Shown here one piece after another: positions 43,108 to 43,354 of a DNA stretch of 43,354 bases. Origin of the DNA: Chromera velia (taxonomy: Eukaryota; Sar; Chromeraceae); contig JAHBMJ010000647.1 in NCBI GenBank assembly GCA_018398765.1, positions 1 to 43,354 of the forward strand, read 5' to 3'. Every line of letters begins with the position of its first letter. Positions within the stretch are counted from its first letter, which is position 1. The position numbers and the translations under genes were made by a program. The notes under the pieces are model-generated. The model made no database searches, was not told the origin of the DNA, and saw only the letters and a program-made list of their open reading frames with translations.

Positions 43108-43314
43108 GTGCCTGGGGGGATCTCGGGGGGACCTTTGTCCTGCACAACCTGGGATACCTGTCTGCAGCCCAACGAGAAGTGGTGGGTCACGCGTGTCCGG
43201 CCTGTCGACGCGTTTCCTCCGTTGATGGACTGACGTCTTTCTCCCTCTGCGTGCAGCCTCTCCAGACTCCCATCGCCCCACTGGAAGTCGACTGGGACGC
43301 TTCTCCTTCTGCAG
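43108..43314 (+). CDS. Possible exons of a gene running off the right edge
   Basis: A 3' splice site CTTCCTGCAG is followed by 43108-43181, reading FVLHNLGYLSAAQREV in one frame, with a donor GTGGGT at 43182. A second acceptor GCGTGCAG opens 43257-43314, which ends in a strong donor GTACGT at 43315. The intron between would be about 75 bp. I do not recognise the product, the upstream exons are not identified, and the remaining 40 bases are intronic in this model. Confidence 0.35.
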
Positions 43315-43354
43315 GTACGTTCCCGAGGGATGGGTTGGTCGCTTCTCTTGTTTT

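Noticed and set aside
42008-43225. 405-residue plus-strand open frame and overlapping long minus-strand frames
   Set aside because: All frames on both strands are open because of the pyrimidine-rich minisatellite; there is no domain and no consistent coding signal.
1-43354. tRNA, rRNA and spliceosomal snRNA genes
   Set aside because: I scanned by eye for B-box-like sequences and snRNA 5' ends and saw none convincing; a covariance-model search would be needed to be sure.

Overview
This is a nuclear window from a eukaryote. The host genes are broken by GT-AG introns of roughly 70 to 1000 bp, and the non-coding DNA is AT-rich and full of mobile elements. TGCATGCA blocks, an ApiAP2-type promoter motif in apicomplexans, lie upstream of all four host genes I can build, and one of those genes is a RAP-domain protein with helical repeats. 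I infer an apicomplexan-related alga (chromerid, Chromera-like); this rests on motifs and gene style, not on a search.

Layout. 1-4715: the 3' part of a decayed Ty3/gypsy chromovirus (gag, protease, RNase H, integrase, chromodomain; reverse-transcriptase core deleted). 4864-8932: a TGCATGCA promoter block and a seven-exon EF-hand/coiled-coil gene. 8933-14396: AT-rich desert holding a minus-strand LINE that was itself hit by a foldback MITE. 14402-20133: a complete but dead Ty1/copia element with 217-bp LTRs and an ATGCC target duplication. 22221-26876: a RAP-domain gene with an 83-N assembly gap in its first intron. 27126-28009: a second copy of the same LINE 3' end. 29610-31970 (minus): a 640-residue OAS/cGAS-like nucleotidyltransferase with a C-terminal MYND zinc finger. 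32468-35202 (plus): a divergently transcribed alpha/beta hydrolase sharing the same 0.5-kb TGCATGCA promoter. 37275-39728 (minus): a virus-type primase/SF3-helicase gene carrying internal stops. 40000-43354: mostly unassigned, with a pyrimidine-rich minisatellite and possible exons of a gene that runs off the right edge.

Main observations. The NTase-MYND protein is the best candidate for an undescribed system: the second-messenger synthetase fold of OAS/cGAS/CD-NTase fused to a protein-interaction zinc finger. The dead elements share a decay style: in the copia element nine in-frame stops (six TAG, three TGA) occur over about 3.3 kb with no frameshift, all ten LTR mismatches are transitions, and the primase-helicase likewise has stops but no frameshift. 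This looks like cytosine deamination of silenced DNA. All four host genes end in TAG, which argues against stop-codon reassignment.
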